Positions 33,613-41,857 of a stretch of DNA of 48,474 nucleotides are shown piece after piece (within the stretch, counting starts at the first letter, position 1; each line of letters starts with the position of its first letter). The stretch covers positions 1-48,474 of the forward strand of contig CAJKDU010000016.1 of NCBI GenBank assembly GCA_905198745.1. The letters are read 5' to 3'. The notes beneath the pieces were generated by a model, which did not search any database, was not told the origin of the DNA, and saw nothing but the letters and a program-made list of their open reading frames with translations. The translations under genes and the position numbers were made by a program. Origin of the DNA: an uncultured Prevotella sp. (GTDB taxonomy: Bacteria; Bacteroidota; Bacteroidia; Bacteroidales; Bacteroidaceae).

Positions 33613-36048
33613 TTATATGTTGGCAATAGACATAATGTTGGCAAATACGCCGGCAGCCGTCACGCTGGCTCCGGCTCCATAGCCCTGTATGAGCATGGGG
33701 TATTCTTTGTAGCGTTCGGTAGTGAGCAGCACGATGTTGTTGCTGCCTTCCAGGTTGTAGAATGGGCTTGTGTGGTCAACGGCTTTCAGTTCCACGCTCA
33801 TCTTTCCATGGTTCATTGTGGCCACGAAGCGCCATTTCATGTGGTTCTTCTCCAGTTCCTTGCGCCGGCTTTCGAAGTCGGCGTCAAGTAGCGGTAGGTT
33901 TTTCCAGAAGTCGTCCACGCTGCCCTCGAAGTATTCGTCGGGCACGAACAGGTGTTTTTCCACGTCGGCTTGTTCGGCCTTGTAGCCTGCCTCGCGGGTG
34001 AGGATGACGAGCTTGCGCATCACGTCCTTGCCGCTCAGGTCAATGCGTGGGTCAGGTTCGCTGTAGCCTTGCTCCTTGGCACGCCTTACTGTCTCGGAGA
34101 AAGGCACGTCGGCGGCAATCTCGTTGAAGATGAAGTTGAGCGTACCGCTCAGCACTGCTTCGATTTTAAGTATCTTGTCGCCCGAGTTGATCAGGTCGTT
34201 GATGGTGCCGATGATGGGCAGTCCGGCACCCACGTTGGTTTCGTAGCGGTATTTCACGCCACGTGCGAGCGCCGTCTTCTTCAGTTTTATGTAGTTGTCG
34301 TAGTCGCTTGAGGCTGCAATCTTGTTGGCTGCCACCACACTGATGTTGTTCTCCAGAAATGCCTGGTAGAGCTCTGCCACTTCCTTGCTGGCCGTGCAGT
34401 CCACGAAGACGGAGTTGAAGATGTTCATCTTGATGATTTCGTCTCTCAGGTGGGCATTGTCACTTGGAGCCGAAGCCTTGAGCTGTTCCTTGTAGTTGTC
34501 CAGGTTCAGGCCGTCGCGCGAGAAGATGGCGTTGCGTGAGCTGGCTATGCCTACCACGTTGAGTTTCAGTTGGTTCTTCTCCATCAGCGTTTCATACTGA
34601 CTGCGAATCTGCTCGATGAGCTTGCCGCCCACCGTGCCCACACCGCAGATGAAGAGGTTGAGCACTTTGTATTCGGAGAGGAAGAACGAGTCGTGCAGCA
34701 CGTTGAGGGCCTTGCGGAGCGACTGTCCGTCTACCACGAACGAGATGTTGGTCTCCGAGGCTCCCTGGGCACAGGCTATCACGCTGATGCCGCTTCGTCC
34801 CAGTGTGCCGAACAGTTTTCCGGCAATGCCGGGCGTGTGCTTCATGTTTTCGCCCACGATGGCTATACAGGCAAGCCCGTGTTCGGCATGCATGGGGAAC
34901 ATGGCTCCCGTCTCTATTTCCTTGGCAAACTCTTCGTTGAGCACTTTCACGGCTTCTTCAGCATCCGAGTCTTTCACGCCGATGGAGGTGGAGTTCTCCG
35001 ATGATGCCTGCGACACGAGGAACACGCTGATGCCGTTGTCGGCCAGGGCGGTGAAGATGCGACGGTTTACGCCGATGACTCCCACCATTGACAAGCCGGT
35101 CACGGTGATGAGTGTGGTGCCGCTGATGCTTGAGATGCCCTTGATGGGTTTGCGGTCGTTCTCTATCTTGTTCTTGATGGTGGTGCCCGGCGAAGAGGGG
35201 TTGAAGGTGTTCTTCACCAGGATGGGTATGTTCTTCACGCATACGGGATAGATGGTAGGCGGATAGATGACCTTGGCGCCGAAGTTGCAAAGTTCCATGG
35301 CTTCCACGTAGCTCAGCTCGCCAATGGTGTAGGCCGTCTTGATCACTTTGGGGTCGGCAGTCATGAAGCCGTCCACGTCGGTCCAGATCTCCAGTTGTTT
35401 GGCGTCGAGAGCTGCGGCAATGATGGCTGCCGTGTAGTCGCTACCGCCACGACCGAGGTTGGTGGTCTCGCCTGTAGTGATGTCCTTGCTGATGAAGCCC
35501 GGCACGAGCGAAATGCGTGGCAGGTCTTCAAAGGCTTTCTTCACCAGTGTGTTGGTCACTTCGCTTGCCAGCACACGCTTCCCGTTTTTGTGTTCAGTCT
35601 TGATGAAGTCTCTTGAGTCGTACCACTTGGCACCCTTGATGAGTGTGGCCACGATGTTGGAGCTCAGGCGTTCACCATAGCTCACAATGGCGTCTTGCGT
35701 CTTCTCACTCAGGTCATGAATGAGGAACACGCCGAAGTAGATGCTCTTCAACTGCTCAAGCAGTGCGTCCACAGTGTTGAACAAGTTCACTCTTTTTGGG
35801 TTGTCGGTGATGATGGCGTCAATCATCTTGTGGTGGCGGTCTACCATGGCGGCAAACTCGTCTTTCCAGCTTTCATCACCTTCGAGGGCAAGGCGGGCTG
35901 TAGACAGCAATTTGTCTGTGATGCCACCGAGGGCGCTCACTACAACTACAATGGATTGCTTTTTGGCCTCTTCCTCGACAATGTGTTTTAAACTCAAAAT
36001 ACTCTTTACGGAACCAACGGACGTTCCGCCAAACTTTAATACTTTCAT
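33613..36048 (-). CDS. thrA: Bifunctional aspartate kinase / homoserine dehydrogenase
   Basis: The 811-residue fusion catalyses the first and third steps of threonine synthesis. The N-terminal kinase begins MKVLKFGGTSVGSVKSI and has NLGRGGSDYTAA. Two ACT-like segments follow (about 310-460; ITVTGLSMVGVIGVNRRIFTAL is typical), implying threonine feedback. The dehydrogenase begins near 465 with LFICGVGTVGGKLIEQI and includes GAGLPIIGTINDLINSGD. It heads the operon and has a 160-nt leader with alternative hairpins. Confidence 0.97.
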   Translation of the reverse strand: MKVLKFGGTSVGSVKSILSLKHIVEEEAKKQSIVVVVSALGGITDKLLSTARLALEGDESWKDEFAAMVDRHHKMIDAIITDNPKRVNLFNTVDALLEQLKSIYFGVFLIHDLSEKTQDAIVSYGERLSSNIVATLIKGAKWYDSRDFIKTEHKNGKRVLASEVTNTLVKKAFEDLPRISLVPGFISKDITTGETTNLGRGGSDYTAAIIAAALDAKQLEIWTDVDGFMTADPKVIKTAYTIGELSYVEAMELCNFGAKVIYPPTIYPVCVKNIPILVKNTFNPSSPGTTIKNKIENDRKPIKGISSISGTTLITVTGLSMVGVIGVNRRIFTALADNGISVFLVSQASSENSTSIGVKDSDAEEAVKVLNEEFAKEIETGAMFPMHAEHGLACIAIVGENMKHTPGIAGKLFGTLGRSGISVIACAQGASETNISFVVDGQSLRKALNVLHDSFFLSEYKVLNLFICGVGTVGGKLIEQIRSQYETLMEKNQLKLNVVGIASSRNAIFSRDGLNLDNYKEQLKASAPSDNAHLRDEIIKMNIFNSVFVDCTASKEVAELYQAFLENNISVVAANKIAASSDYDNYIKLKKTALARGVKYRYETNVGAGLPIIGTINDLINSGDKILKIEAVLSGTLNFIFNEIAADVPFSETVRRAKEQGYSEPDPRIDLSGKDVMRKLVILTREAGYKAEQADVEKHLFVPDEYFEGSVDDFWKNLPLLDADFESRRKELEKNHMKWRFVATMNHGKMSVELKAVDHTSPFYNLEGSNNIVLLTTERYKEYPMLIQGYGAGASVTAAGVFANIMSIANI

Positions 36049-36078
36049 TCGCTGTTGCGTTTTTATTGGTTATCATTG

Positions 36079-36164
36079 CCCCGAAACAAACGGGGATTAA
36101 ACTTATGAACGTGTACCTCTTTTCTGTCGGCCTTCGTGTTGCTACTGTCGTTTCGTTGCCCCGT
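36079..36164 (-). promoter_or_regulatory. thrA leader with mutually exclusive pairings
   Basis: Near the thrA start the minus strand can form CCCCG-TTTGTTT-CGGGG (36095-36079). The same CCCCGTT (36095-36089) can instead pair with AACGGGG (36164-36158) further upstream, a seven-base alternative. No T run follows the proximal hairpin, so any control would act on translation rather than termination. A GTG-started 50-codon frame with several Thr codons spans the leader, but it is not Thr-rich enough to call a leader peptide. Confidence 0.35.
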
Positions 36165-36213
36165 TACGGAGGGGGTACGTAGCGATGTCAGCCGCAGCCA
36201 GAAAATGACCACT

Positions 36214-36247
36214 GTAAAGGTACAACGATCTAAATCGTCGGCAAAAA
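36214..36247 (-). promoter_or_regulatory. Promoter of the thr operon
   Basis: On the minus strand TTTTTG (36247-36242), a 19-base spacer and TACCTTTAC (36222-36214) fit the consensus with one change in the -7 box. The leader is about 160 nt. Confidence 0.7.
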
Positions 36248-36476
36248 TAATAAAAATATCATAAACGCAACAATAATCCGCCGTTTTTCTGCAAATATTG
36301 TATGAATGATAGCAAAATGTCCATTCTTCTTGCTGTTGAGAGGAATGGACACGGTGGGGAGTCGCAAGGACTCTTCCGGACAGTGGAGTGACGCTTGGTG
36401 CCTTGGTATCTGAAGGGGTGTAAGTCTGCCAGGAACCGGATACGGTCACAGAACAGACATGTCGCTGCTTATTGAT

Positions 36477-36591
36477 TAATGGCAGACTAACGGTATGCTA
36501 ATGGCAGACTAATGAGGCGATAGTGGTTGACTTGCACTTGGTCCCACGCCGTGGGCATCGAGTGCCCAAACAGAAGGACAGATTTTGGGCA
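36477..36591. repeat. Intergenic repeat cluster C (both repeat motifs)
   Basis: TAATGGCAGACTAACGG (36477-36493) and TAATGGCAGACTAATG (36499-36514) are copies of the cluster-B unit. At 36551-36570 GTGGGCA-TCGAG-TGCCCAAA repeats the cluster-A hairpin, and TTTGGGCA (36584-36591) gives the same alternative arm. The 860-base gap 36049-36908 contains this, the inverted repeat at 36609, a GC hairpin and the thrA leader, but no gene. Confidence 0.65.
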
Positions 36592-36608
36592 ATTCATTTG
36601 AACTTGAC

Positions 36609-36669
36609 GAGTGATAGATGAGTGATAGATGTGATAGATATTAAGCCATCTATCACTCATCTATCACTC
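36609..36669. repeat. 22-bp perfect inverted repeat built of GTGATAGAT units
   Basis: The left arm (36609-36630) is GAGTGATAGAT twice; the right arm (36648-36669) is its exact complement, ATCTATCACTC twice. A 17-base loop contains another GTGATAGAT. There is no T tract. Further single units lie at 36719-36728 and, in changed form, near 48039 and 48401. Confidence 0.8.
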
Positions 36670-36747
36670 CATGTATCTCGCTTGCTGTCAGCTGAAAAAT
36701 GTCGGATATCAAGAAAAGTGATAGATAGTGGTGAAAAAACGAAAAAC

Positions 36748-36778
36748 TTTTCCTGCGCGCGTGCGCGCGTAAGGAAAA
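36748..36778. other. GC-alternating hairpin with AGGAAAA/TTTTCCT arms
   Basis: TTTTCCT (36748-36754) pairs with AGGAAAA (36772-36778) around TGCGCGCGTGCGCGCGT, a strictly alternating purine-pyrimidine stretch that could adopt Z-DNA or a very stable stem. It lies between the thr operon and the M1 peptidase gene, 131 bases after the latter's stop. Confidence 0.5.
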
Positions 36779-36908
36779 CCATCCAACAAGGCCGCAATAG
36801 GGCAGAGCCAGGTAAATGCTGGGGCAGTCTGCTTTCCTTTCATTCCAAACAGTGAACCGCAAGTATCGTTCCAAATCCAGGATGAACCGTTATCAGTTGG
36901 ATTGCCGG

Positions 36909-39341
36909 CTACATGGTCAACAGGCTGTAGGCGTTTTCCTTCAGTTTGTTCATCAGCTTTTCGGGATAGTCTGGATGTTCACGGATGAATCCCTCCACCA
37001 TGCTCTTGGCTTCCTGACTGTGGTGGTCTCCGAGCAAGGCGGAGAGCCAGTTGCCGGGGAAGAAGATGTCGCCGGTCTGCTGCACTTCCAGGAGCACGTC
37101 GAGTCCAGGTTTCAGATACCGGTTGCTTTGCGGCTCCCGTACACGGTCGTTGAGCAGGCGGAGCACGGAGGCTGTCCAAGGTTCAATCCGGCGGTTTTCC
37201 GCTTTCAGCAGTGAGTTGAAGAGGGCTTGCAAGGCTTCATCGTCGGGAGAACAGGCGCGCGAAATGAAGTCGAACTGTCTCAGTTCGTCGGCATTGGTCA
37301 GTCGGCTGCGCTGGAGTGACAGTATGGATTGCCACAGGGATGGCTTCAACAGGGCAAGCCGGTAGGCCATTTGCGTGTAGTCGGTCTTGGAAAGCAGCGG
37401 GTCTGACTGCTCGTGCCACACCCCATACACAGAGTCGGCCACGGCAGCGTCCGTGCAGCCTTTATAGAGCTGGCGGATGAGTTGCTGACGTACGGAGACA
37501 ATGGGGTGCTGTCGGTATTGGTTCCACATCAGCCGTTCTTGCTTGTGGCGTTCTCCGTCCGGCATGTCTGTCACGCAGCTTGCCCAGTAGGATGCCAGCT
37601 GTGCGCCAATCATGGCGTTTTTCTCTTCGGTTAGCCACTGCAGCATGGTGGAGCTCATCCGGGAGGCCGTGATTCTGTGGGACCGATAGTTCTCGTAGAG
37701 ATTCATGGCGAGGGCAAAGCGCTTCAGGTCGTCTTGGGGCGCTTTGGTGCAGGCCGCCTCTTCATCGAACATGAAAAGGCCATAGCCCGAACCGTCAGCA
37801 TTGGGCATAAGGTGGAGCGGCTTTTCCTTCAGTTCTATCACCTTCACACTGTCTTGCAGGTTCACAGGAATGGTCTTCATCCTGTTCTGATAGTAAGCGT
37901 CTACGGTGAACTTCTGTTGCCAGCACAGGCCACGCTTGTAGGGATCTTGCTGGCGGATGATGAGCTTGTTGTCATTCCATGTGACGCTAATCGTTGGCAT
38001 GCCCTTTTGCTTCACCCAAGCCTCGCTGAAACTTTTCAGGTGGGCTTCGGGAGCATGGCGGTCCAGGATGCTGATCAAGTCGTCCCAGGAAGCGTTGCCA
38101 TAGCTGTAGGTGCGCAGGTATTCCTGCAGTCCTTCCCTGAATCTTTGTGCCCCCATCTGTTCTTCCAGCTTGCGCATCATGACGGGCGCCTTCTCATAGA
38201 TGATGTTGCCGTAGAGCAGTCCGGCGGAGTTCAGGTTGGCGAGTTGTTGCTGTATGGGGTGGGTGCCGGGTGTACGGTCAGTGCTGAGGGCACGTGTCTG
38301 ATACATGCGCAGGAAGTTGAGGTCGTGGTTCACGTGGGGATATACCTCCTGGGCTATTTTGGAAGCCAGGAAGTTGGCAAACACTTCTTTTGTCCACACG
38401 TCGTCAAACCACCGCATGGTCACGTCGTCGCCAAACCAGCAGTGAGCGGTCTCGTGAGCCACCAGTTCCAGGCGGGTTTGCAGTTCTTCGGGTGTGGGGT
38501 GCTCGCCGAGAAATATCTCGTGGTCAGTAAACTGGATGGCTCCCGGGTGCTCCATGCCTCCAAACTGATAGCCGGGCAACACCACGAAGCCGTATGAACT
38601 GAACGGATATGGTATGCCGGTATAGTGTTCATACCATTTGATGGAATGTTCCACCAGGTTAAACACGGTGTCCAGCTGTGCCACCTTCTTGGGGTCGGTT
38701 TCCCTGTAGAGTGCTGTGATGGTGCGACCGCTGCGTATGGCGGTCTGCTTCTTGAAATTCCCCGCCACGAAAGAATATAAATAGGTGGGAATGTGTTCTG
38801 TGCTTACCGAGGTCAGCGTTTCCCATCCTTCGGGCACGCGGAGTTGAGTTCGGAAAAGGGCTTTCAGGTCAGGCTGGTCGAAACAGGGAAACACGGATCG
38901 GGCGTGGTCGGGCACGAAGAGCGTGTACAGGTAGTCATCGTTTCGGTTGAGTGACTTGTCGCCGCAGATGAACTTCAGTTGTATGGAGTTTCTTCCGCGT
39001 TTCAGCCATTTGCGCTCAATGATGATGTGCTCGTTGGTCCATTGTGCCGTATGCTCTTTTCCGTTGACGGTGCAGCTACCGTCAAACTGTGCGGCATTGC
39101 CTTGGAAGTCGAGTTGCAGGTCATCGTTTTTGCCTTTGAGGGAGAAGCAAATGGTCGCCTCGCCCTTCACGGGCGTCTGTCTGTTGGCAGGGATGTGAAA
39201 TGTGAGGTCGTATTTCACATTCCTCACGTTTTGGGCTCTTTCCACCGCCAGTTCACGGCTCACGCCTTTTACAACATCGGTTGCCATGCAGGGCTTGCCT
39301 AACAGAAAAGCAAGAATGAGAAGAGAAATGATGCGCTTCAT
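36909..39341 (-). CDS. Exported M1-family aminopeptidase
   Basis: This 810-residue zinc peptidase removes N-terminal residues from peptides. A signal peptide (MKRIISLLILAFLLGKPCMA) leads into the N-terminal beta domain. The catalytic domain has GGMEHPGAI (the GxMEN-type substrate motif with His in place of Asn) and LVAHETAHCWFGDD...KEVFANF, giving zinc ligands His296, His300 and Glu319 with catalytic Glu297. A long helical C-terminal domain follows. The frame is open to 39452, but the promoter at 39364-39397 lies in that extension, so MKRIIS at 39341 is the start. Its upstream side abuts the foreign block. Confidence 0.95.
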   Translation of the reverse strand: MKRIISLLILAFLLGKPCMATDVVKGVSRELAVERAQNVRNVKYDLTFHIPANRQTPVKGEATICFSLKGKNDDLQLDFQGNAAQFDGSCTVNGKEHTAQWTNEHIIIERKWLKRGRNSIQLKFICGDKSLNRNDDYLYTLFVPDHARSVFPCFDQPDLKALFRTQLRVPEGWETLTSVSTEHIPTYLYSFVAGNFKKQTAIRSGRTITALYRETDPKKVAQLDTVFNLVEHSIKWYEHYTGIPYPFSSYGFVVLPGYQFGGMEHPGAIQFTDHEIFLGEHPTPEELQTRLELVAHETAHCWFGDDVTMRWFDDVWTKEVFANFLASKIAQEVYPHVNHDLNFLRMYQTRALSTDRTPGTHPIQQQLANLNSAGLLYGNIIYEKAPVMMRKLEEQMGAQRFREGLQEYLRTYSYGNASWDDLISILDRHAPEAHLKSFSEAWVKQKGMPTISVTWNDNKLIIRQQDPYKRGLCWQQKFTVDAYYQNRMKTIPVNLQDSVKVIELKEKPLHLMPNADGSGYGLFMFDEEAACTKAPQDDLKRFALAMNLYENYRSHRITASRMSSTMLQWLTEEKNAMIGAQLASYWASCVTDMPDGERHKQERLMWNQYRQHPIVSVRQQLIRQLYKGCTDAAVADSVYGVWHEQSDPLLSKTDYTQMAYRLALLKPSLWQSILSLQRSRLTNADELRQFDFISRACSPDDEALQALFNSLLKAENRRIEPWTASVLRLLNDRVREPQSNRYLKPGLDVLLEVQQTGDIFFPGNWLSALLGDHHSQEAKSMVEGFIREHPDYPEKLMNKLKENAYSLLTM

Positions 39342-39363
39342 AAATGTGTTGGTTTTGTCAGGT

Positions 39364-39397
39364 GCAAAGGTAACACAAATGGAAGACAATGCAAAAA
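39364..39397 (-). promoter_or_regulatory. Promoter of the M1 aminopeptidase gene
   Basis: On the minus strand TTTTTG (39397-39392), a 19-base spacer and TACCTTTGC (39372-39364) give a near-perfect promoter. It overlaps the first codons of the divergent giant ORF, which shows that host sequence reaches at least base 39397. Confidence 0.75.
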
Positions 39398-40996
39398 GTG
39401 TGTCAAGATTTCTAACATTCAAGGACGGCACGCCAGTGCCTGTTGACGCCAATGGCGAGCCTGACTTTATGGCGATGAGCGCGGAAGACGGAGCACGTTT
39501 CTACCGTGAGAACTACGAGGAGGATGCCGAGAAACAGCTTGACAGCGACATCAAGGACATGGAGAAGGTGCTGAAGGATGCCCAGAATGCCAAGGTGAAA
39601 GGAAAGACACAACGGGAGAAGATTGCTTCACACAAGGCGAACAAGGAAGCCGTGGCTCTTGCACAGGCACAACTTGACAAGGCGAACGAAATCAGGAAGG
39701 CCATGACTGCCAGCAGGATTGCAGAGAGCGTGAAGAAGCCGGAGGCGACATGGCAAGCCGGCACGGAAGCGATGAACGAGGCAGTCGCAAGGTTTGTGAA
39801 CGCTCCCAAGGTGGAGGGTAGACGAGGCTCGATAACGCTCCCCAACGGAGAAAAAATCAAAGGACGCTATGTTGCCGTTCCGGCGATGAGCCTTATACCG
39901 AGCCACGACCCGTTCAACGGATACAAGCCGCACGAGGGTGCACCTCTGGACGAAGAGGGGCACACCGTCAATGACCGTGACTATGAACACGAAAAGGAGT
40001 CTCAACTCTATACGGAGGAAATGGGCAGGGACTATGGCGGCCAGGCATTGACTGACGTACCGGTGGTGAACCCGGACGGAAGAGTAGTCAGCGGAAACGG
40101 AAGGACCATGGCCGGGCAGTTGGCAGCCAGGAACGGTACTGACGGGAAATATGTGGAAGCGAGAAACGAGAATGCGGAGGGCTTTGGCATGAAAGCGGAA
40201 GACCTTGACAAACTCGATCATGCGCGCATCGTGTTTATCCCGGACGAGCCGCTTCCGTATGACACGGCCACCTTTGCCAAGTTCAACAGAAACGAGAAGA
40301 AGACTCAGAGCAACACGCAGCAGGCCGTGGCAAACTCCAAGAAACTGTCTCCGGAAGAAGTGGGAGCCATCGTTTCGGAGATTGAAGGAGCCGGCACGCT
40401 TGACGCATTTTTCAATAATCCGAAGGCAATAAACAGTCTTGTCAAGACGTTGATACAGAAAGGCGTCATCGGCCAGAATGATGTAGCCGTCTTGATGGAA
40501 GCCAATGGCGAACGTCTGTCGGCACAGGGGAAGGAGTTGGTAAAGAACCTTTTGCTTGGCGGTATATTCAAGGAAGAAACCATCCGCATGATGGGTATAG
40601 ACGGAAGTCTGAAGACCAAGGCCTTGAACGGCATCCGCTCGGTGATGGAGAACATGAAGCTCGGCAAGTACTCTCTGCGTGACGAGATTGACAATGCCAT
40701 ACAGTTGCTCTACAGCGCCAAAAGGAGCAGGATGAACGTGGACGACTTCCTCAGACAGGACAATGCTTTTGAGGAGAACGCGCGAGAAAAGTACTCACCT
40801 GTTGCACAGGCCCTGGCGAAAGCCCTGGAAGGCAACGTGTCGCTGTTCCGTGACTTGATGAATGAATACAACGAAGTGGCAAGGTCGCGCAACACCGGCG
40901 AGAGTGACATGTTCGGCGAGAACCTCAGCCGTGACGAACTCATCAGACAGTTCCTTGAGGCAAGCAAAGTAATCAAAGAAAACGACATTAAGCTAT

Positions 40997-41143
40997 ATGG
41001 AAATGAAGAAAGACATCAAGATGGAGCAGGCGGCAATCATGCTGCAGGCCATGAAGAACCTTCAGAAGAAACAGGAGGCGGAGCTGGCAAAAAGAAGCCT
41101 GGCGAAGACGTTTCAAACAATAAAGGAACAGAAGAAAAAATAA
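40997..41143 (+). CDS. Small ORF nested in the giant ORF, linker 1 (48 aa)
   Basis: In the second plus frame, ATG at 40997 to TAA at 41143 encodes 48 residues of charged amphipathic helix (MEMKKDIKMEQAAIMLQAMK at the start, rich in Lys, Gln and Leu, ending EQKKK). The codons (CAG, GAG, AAG, CTG, GCG) look like those of real genes here. The overlying frame-1 codons are Gly/Glu/Asn-rich with A in third positions. An A-rich stretch precedes the ATG, as expected for a Bacteroidota start site. The function is unknown. It may be a true gene overprinting the linker, or a former gene absorbed into it. Confidence 0.4.
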   Translation: MEMKKDIKMEQAAIMLQAMKNLQKKQEAELAKRSLAKTFQTIKEQKKK

Positions 41144-41428
41144 GCGACCCTGCCGAAGGGCTGGAGAACGCCGCAGACAAGTTCAAGGAGGAGCAGAAGA
41201 AGCGGAACGGACAGGAAGACGTGACGGAAACTCCTGCCCCACAAAAGCCGTGGAGTGAAATGAACGGCGAGGAACGCTTGGCTGTTGCCGAGAAGAACCC
41301 TTTGACGGAAGAAGAAATCAGGACCAAGACTTCGGAAGAAAACAAAGAATTGATAGACGATGCCATTGACTACCTGAACGGCAACAAAGGCTTCGTCCAG
41401 CAGATTGCATACCTAAAAATTTACGACG

Positions 41429-41857
41429 ATGTTAGAAATAGACATGAGGCTCCTGCCGATGATAGCGGAGCAGAAGACGGAACACAGCTGGATGCTGCCG
41501 GTAATGAAGGCGGCGGAGAACTGGGATTGGGAACAGGAGGAGAAGGCGGAGGACCTTCTAAGCCATTGGATAGCGGAACAGACGTCCCAAAGAAACGTGG
41601 CAAGGGCGATACGGATGACCCTGCTGTATCTGCTGGAGAACAAGGCCATAACCAAACTGGTGGAGAAACGCCCGGACTGGACGGCATGGCTGCCGGAAAT
41701 ACTGGACCCGAAGGAAGCGGTGGCACTGGCGGAAAGGGAGGTTGCGCTAAGCGAGGAAGAAAAGGCGGAAACCAGCAGCCTGCTGGAGAGAATGCAGGAG
41801 GGAAGCCTGCGTCCAAGCAGGGAACTACTTGGAGAGGCCGCACAGGAGACGAGATAA
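41429..41857 (+). CDS. ORF nested in the giant ORF, linker 2 (142 aa)
   Basis: In the second plus frame, ATG 41429 to TAA 41857 encodes 142 residues that look like a folded, helical protein: alternating hydrophobics, Trp, and segments such as MLEIDMRLLPMIAEQK, RPDWTAWLPEILDPKEAVAL and TSSLLERMQEG. Third positions are mostly G or C with runs of CTG, GAG and AAG. The giant ORF over the same bases reads as disordered Gly/Asp/Pro repeats (GGGELGLGTGGEGGGPS). The nested frame is therefore the better coding candidate here. AAAAATTTACGACG before the ATG is a plausible start context. The family is not recognised. Confidence 0.5.
   Translation: MLEIDMRLLPMIAEQKTEHSWMLPVMKAAENWDWEQEEKAEDLLSHWIAEQTSQRNVARAIRMTLLYLLENKAITKLVEKRPDWTAWLPEILDPKEAVALAEREVALSEEEKAETSSLLERMQEGSLRPSRELLGEAAQETR

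Noticed and set aside
32300..33682. 460-codon plus-strand ORF opposite the apgM-like gene
   Set aside because: No family resemblance; the minus-strand gene has all expected motifs and operon spacing.
36063..36449. Protein-coding gene upstream of thrA
   Set aside because: The frame crosses the thrA promoter and leader, and its composition is random; only the last part could be a leader peptide, and that is weak.
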